Of a stretch of DNA of 6,844 nucleotides, positions 5,679 through 6,844 are shown piece after piece (the stretch's first letter is position 1; every line of letters starts with the position of its first letter). Position numbers and translations under genes: made by a program. The DNA lies in assembly GCA_029881775.1 (NCBI GenBank), contig JAOULY010000097.1:1-6844 (forward strand). The letters are read 5' to 3'. Below the pieces are notes generated by a model that saw nothing but the letters and a program-made list of their open reading frames with translations, searched no databases and had not been told where the DNA came from. Source of the DNA: Gammaproteobacteria bacterium (lineage in GTDB: Bacteria; Pseudomonadota; Gammaproteobacteria; UBA9214).

Positions 5679-6844
5679 ATGCAAGCACCCGGCAACTATA
5701 CCAACCACCTCGTCAACGAGACCAGCCCGTACCTGCTGCAGCACGCGCATAACCCGGTTGAGTGGTATCCCTGGGGCCCGCAAGCGCTCGAGCGGGCGCG
5801 GCGCGAAAACAAGCCTATCCTGCTGTCGGTCGGTTACTCGGCGTGCCACTGGTGTCATGTCATGGCGCACGAATCCTTCGAGGATGCGGCCACCGCGGAG
5901 CTGATGAACCGCCTGTTCGTCAATATCAAGGTCGACCGCGAGGAGCGACCGGATATCGACCGCATCTACCAGACCGCGCATTCACTGCTGACGCAACGGC
6001 CCGGCGGCTGGCCGCTGACGGTTTTTCTCACCCCGGATGACCATGTACCGTTCTTTGCCGGCACCTATTTCCCGCGCGAGCCGCGGCACGGATTACCGTC
6101 CTTTCGTGACCTGATGCAGCGCATCGATGAATACCTGGCCAACAACGAAACGGATATTCGCCGGCAAAACACCTCGCTGCTGAGTGCACTGCAGGACATG
6201 AATCGCAGCACACCCGCGACATCCCTCAACTCCATGCCGCTGGACAGTGCGCGGCAGGTGCTGGAGCGCAACTTCGACACGACCGATGGCGGTTTCGGCG
6301 AGGCACCCAAATTCCCGCATCCGACCAACCTCGAGCGCCTGTTACGGCACTGGGCGCACAGTCGCCGGCATGACGGCATGGAAGACCGGCGCGCACTGCA
6401 CATGGCCGTATTCACACTGGAGAAAATGGCGCACGGCGGCCTGTTCGACCAGCTGGGCGGCGGCTTTTACCGCTATTCTGTCGACAAGCACTGGGGCATT
6501 CCGCATTTCGAAAAAATGCTCTACGACAATGGTGCGCTGCTCGCCCTGTACGGCGAGGCCTTTGCCGCCACCGGCAACCCGCTGTTTAAACGCATCGCCG
6601 AGCAGACTGCCGGCTGGGTCATGCGCGAAATGCAGGCGCCGGAGGGCGGCTACTATTCCAGCCTGGACGCCGACTCGGAGGGCGAGGAAGGCCGCTTCTA
6701 CGTGTGGACGCCGGCCAGCGTGCGCGCCCTGCTCGACGCGGACGACTACCGCCTGTTTGCGCGACGTTACGGCCTCGATCGTGAGGCAAATTTTGAAGGC
6801 CACTGGCACCTGCATGTCAATCGCACTATCGATCAACTGGCTGA
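5679..6844 (+). CDS. DUF255 thioredoxin-domain protein, YyaL/SPATA20-like (3' truncated by window)
   Basis: The first 388 residues are present and the frame is still open at the window end; family members have roughly 600-700 residues or more. The start of the product (NHLVNETSPYLLQHAHNPVEWYPWG, 9-33) is the family hallmark. A thioredoxin-like domain follows, with KPILLSVGYSACHWCHVM (45-62; CHWC at C56 and C59), VNIKVDREERPDID (81-94) and GGWPLTVFLTPD (109-120), where P112 is the likely cis-proline. Next come FAGTYFP (126-132) and the start of an alpha/alpha-toroid, glycosidase-like region: GGFGEAPKFPHP (204-215), GGLFDQLGGGFYRYSVDKHW (253-272), PHFEKMLYDN (275-284) and SLDADSEGEEGRFYVWT (328-344). 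No reaction is established for the bacterial proteins. The ATG at 5679 places the hallmark near the N-terminus. Only a weak AGG lies upstream. No signal peptide is visible, so it is probably cytoplasmic. Confidence 0.93.
   Translation, partial: MQAPGNYTNHLVNETSPYLLQHAHNPVEWYPWGPQALERARRENKPILLSVGYSACHWCHVMAHESFEDAATAELMNRLFVNIKVDREERPDIDRIYQTAHSLLTQRPGGWPLTVFLTPDDHVPFFAGTYFPREPRHGLPSFRDLMQRIDEYLANNETDIRRQNTSLLSALQDMNRSTPATSLNSMPLDSARQVLERNFDTTDGGFGEAPKFPHPTNLERLLRHWAHSRRHDGMEDRRALHMAVFTLEKMAHGGLFDQLGGGFYRYSVDKHWGIPHFEKMLYDNGALLALYGEAFAATGNPLFKRIAEQTAGWVMREMQAPEGGYYSSLDADSEGEEGRFYVWTPASVRALLDADDYRLFARRYGLDREANFEGHWHLHVNRTIDQLA

Noticed and set aside
5310..5981. Minus-strand 223-residue open frame spanning the intergenic region
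   Set aside because: It overlaps GT2 in another frame and runs antisense to the DUF255 hallmark motifs. The translation shows no domain.
6342..6836. Minus-strand 164-residue open frame
   Set aside because: It is antisense to the conserved DUF255 toroid motifs (GGGFYRYSVD, PHFEKMLYDN). High GC makes such shadow frames common.

Overview
The window looks like chromosomal DNA of a GC-rich gammaproteobacterium. The reasons are ThyA and FolA of E. coli type, an Lgt closely resembling the E. coli enzyme, an lgt-thyA gene pair as in enterics, and REP-like palindromes with the 'TGTAGGAGCGGAC...GTCCGC' core common in this class. No genus can be assigned from the sequence alone, and nothing points to a phage, plasmid or insertion sequence.

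Layout. (1) Positions 1-111 hold the last 36 codons of an unrecognised plus-strand gene. (2) Positions 145-458 are a dense palindromic repeat cluster: a perfect 25-bp inverted pair followed by a T tract (a likely terminator for the plus-strand gene), then three direct tandem units of about 74 bp and a partial fourth that ends 9 bp short of the folA stop codon. (3) Positions 468-5574 are one uninterrupted minus-strand run of six genes. In transcription order these are a GT2 polyprenyl-phosphate glycosyltransferase, a VTT/TVP38-DedA-type membrane protein, a GT39 (ArnT/PMT-like) membrane glycosyltransferase, lgt, thyA and folA. Two junctions are ATGA overlaps and the other gaps are 2, 29 and 17 bp, so an operon is likely. 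(4) Positions 5575-5678 are a divergent intergenic region with a candidate plus-strand promoter. (5) From 5679 to the window end runs the N-terminal 388 codons of a plus-strand DUF255/YyaL-type thioredoxin-domain protein, cut by the window edge.

How the genes fit together. The first three operon genes look like a compact route for putting a sugar on an envelope molecule. The GT2 enzyme would load a sugar on a polyprenyl phosphate at the cytoplasmic face, the VTT protein could move the lipid-linked sugar or return the carrier, and the GT39 enzyme would transfer the sugar on the periplasmic side. The sugar and acceptor cannot be read from the window. The next gene, lgt, starts lipoprotein maturation at the same membrane. 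The last two form the dTMP cycle: ThyA makes dTMP and dihydrofolate, and FolA regenerates tetrahydrofolate. Everything apart from the 5' fragment belongs to a known family. The least ordinary parts are the GT2-VTT-GT39 set and the repeat cluster.
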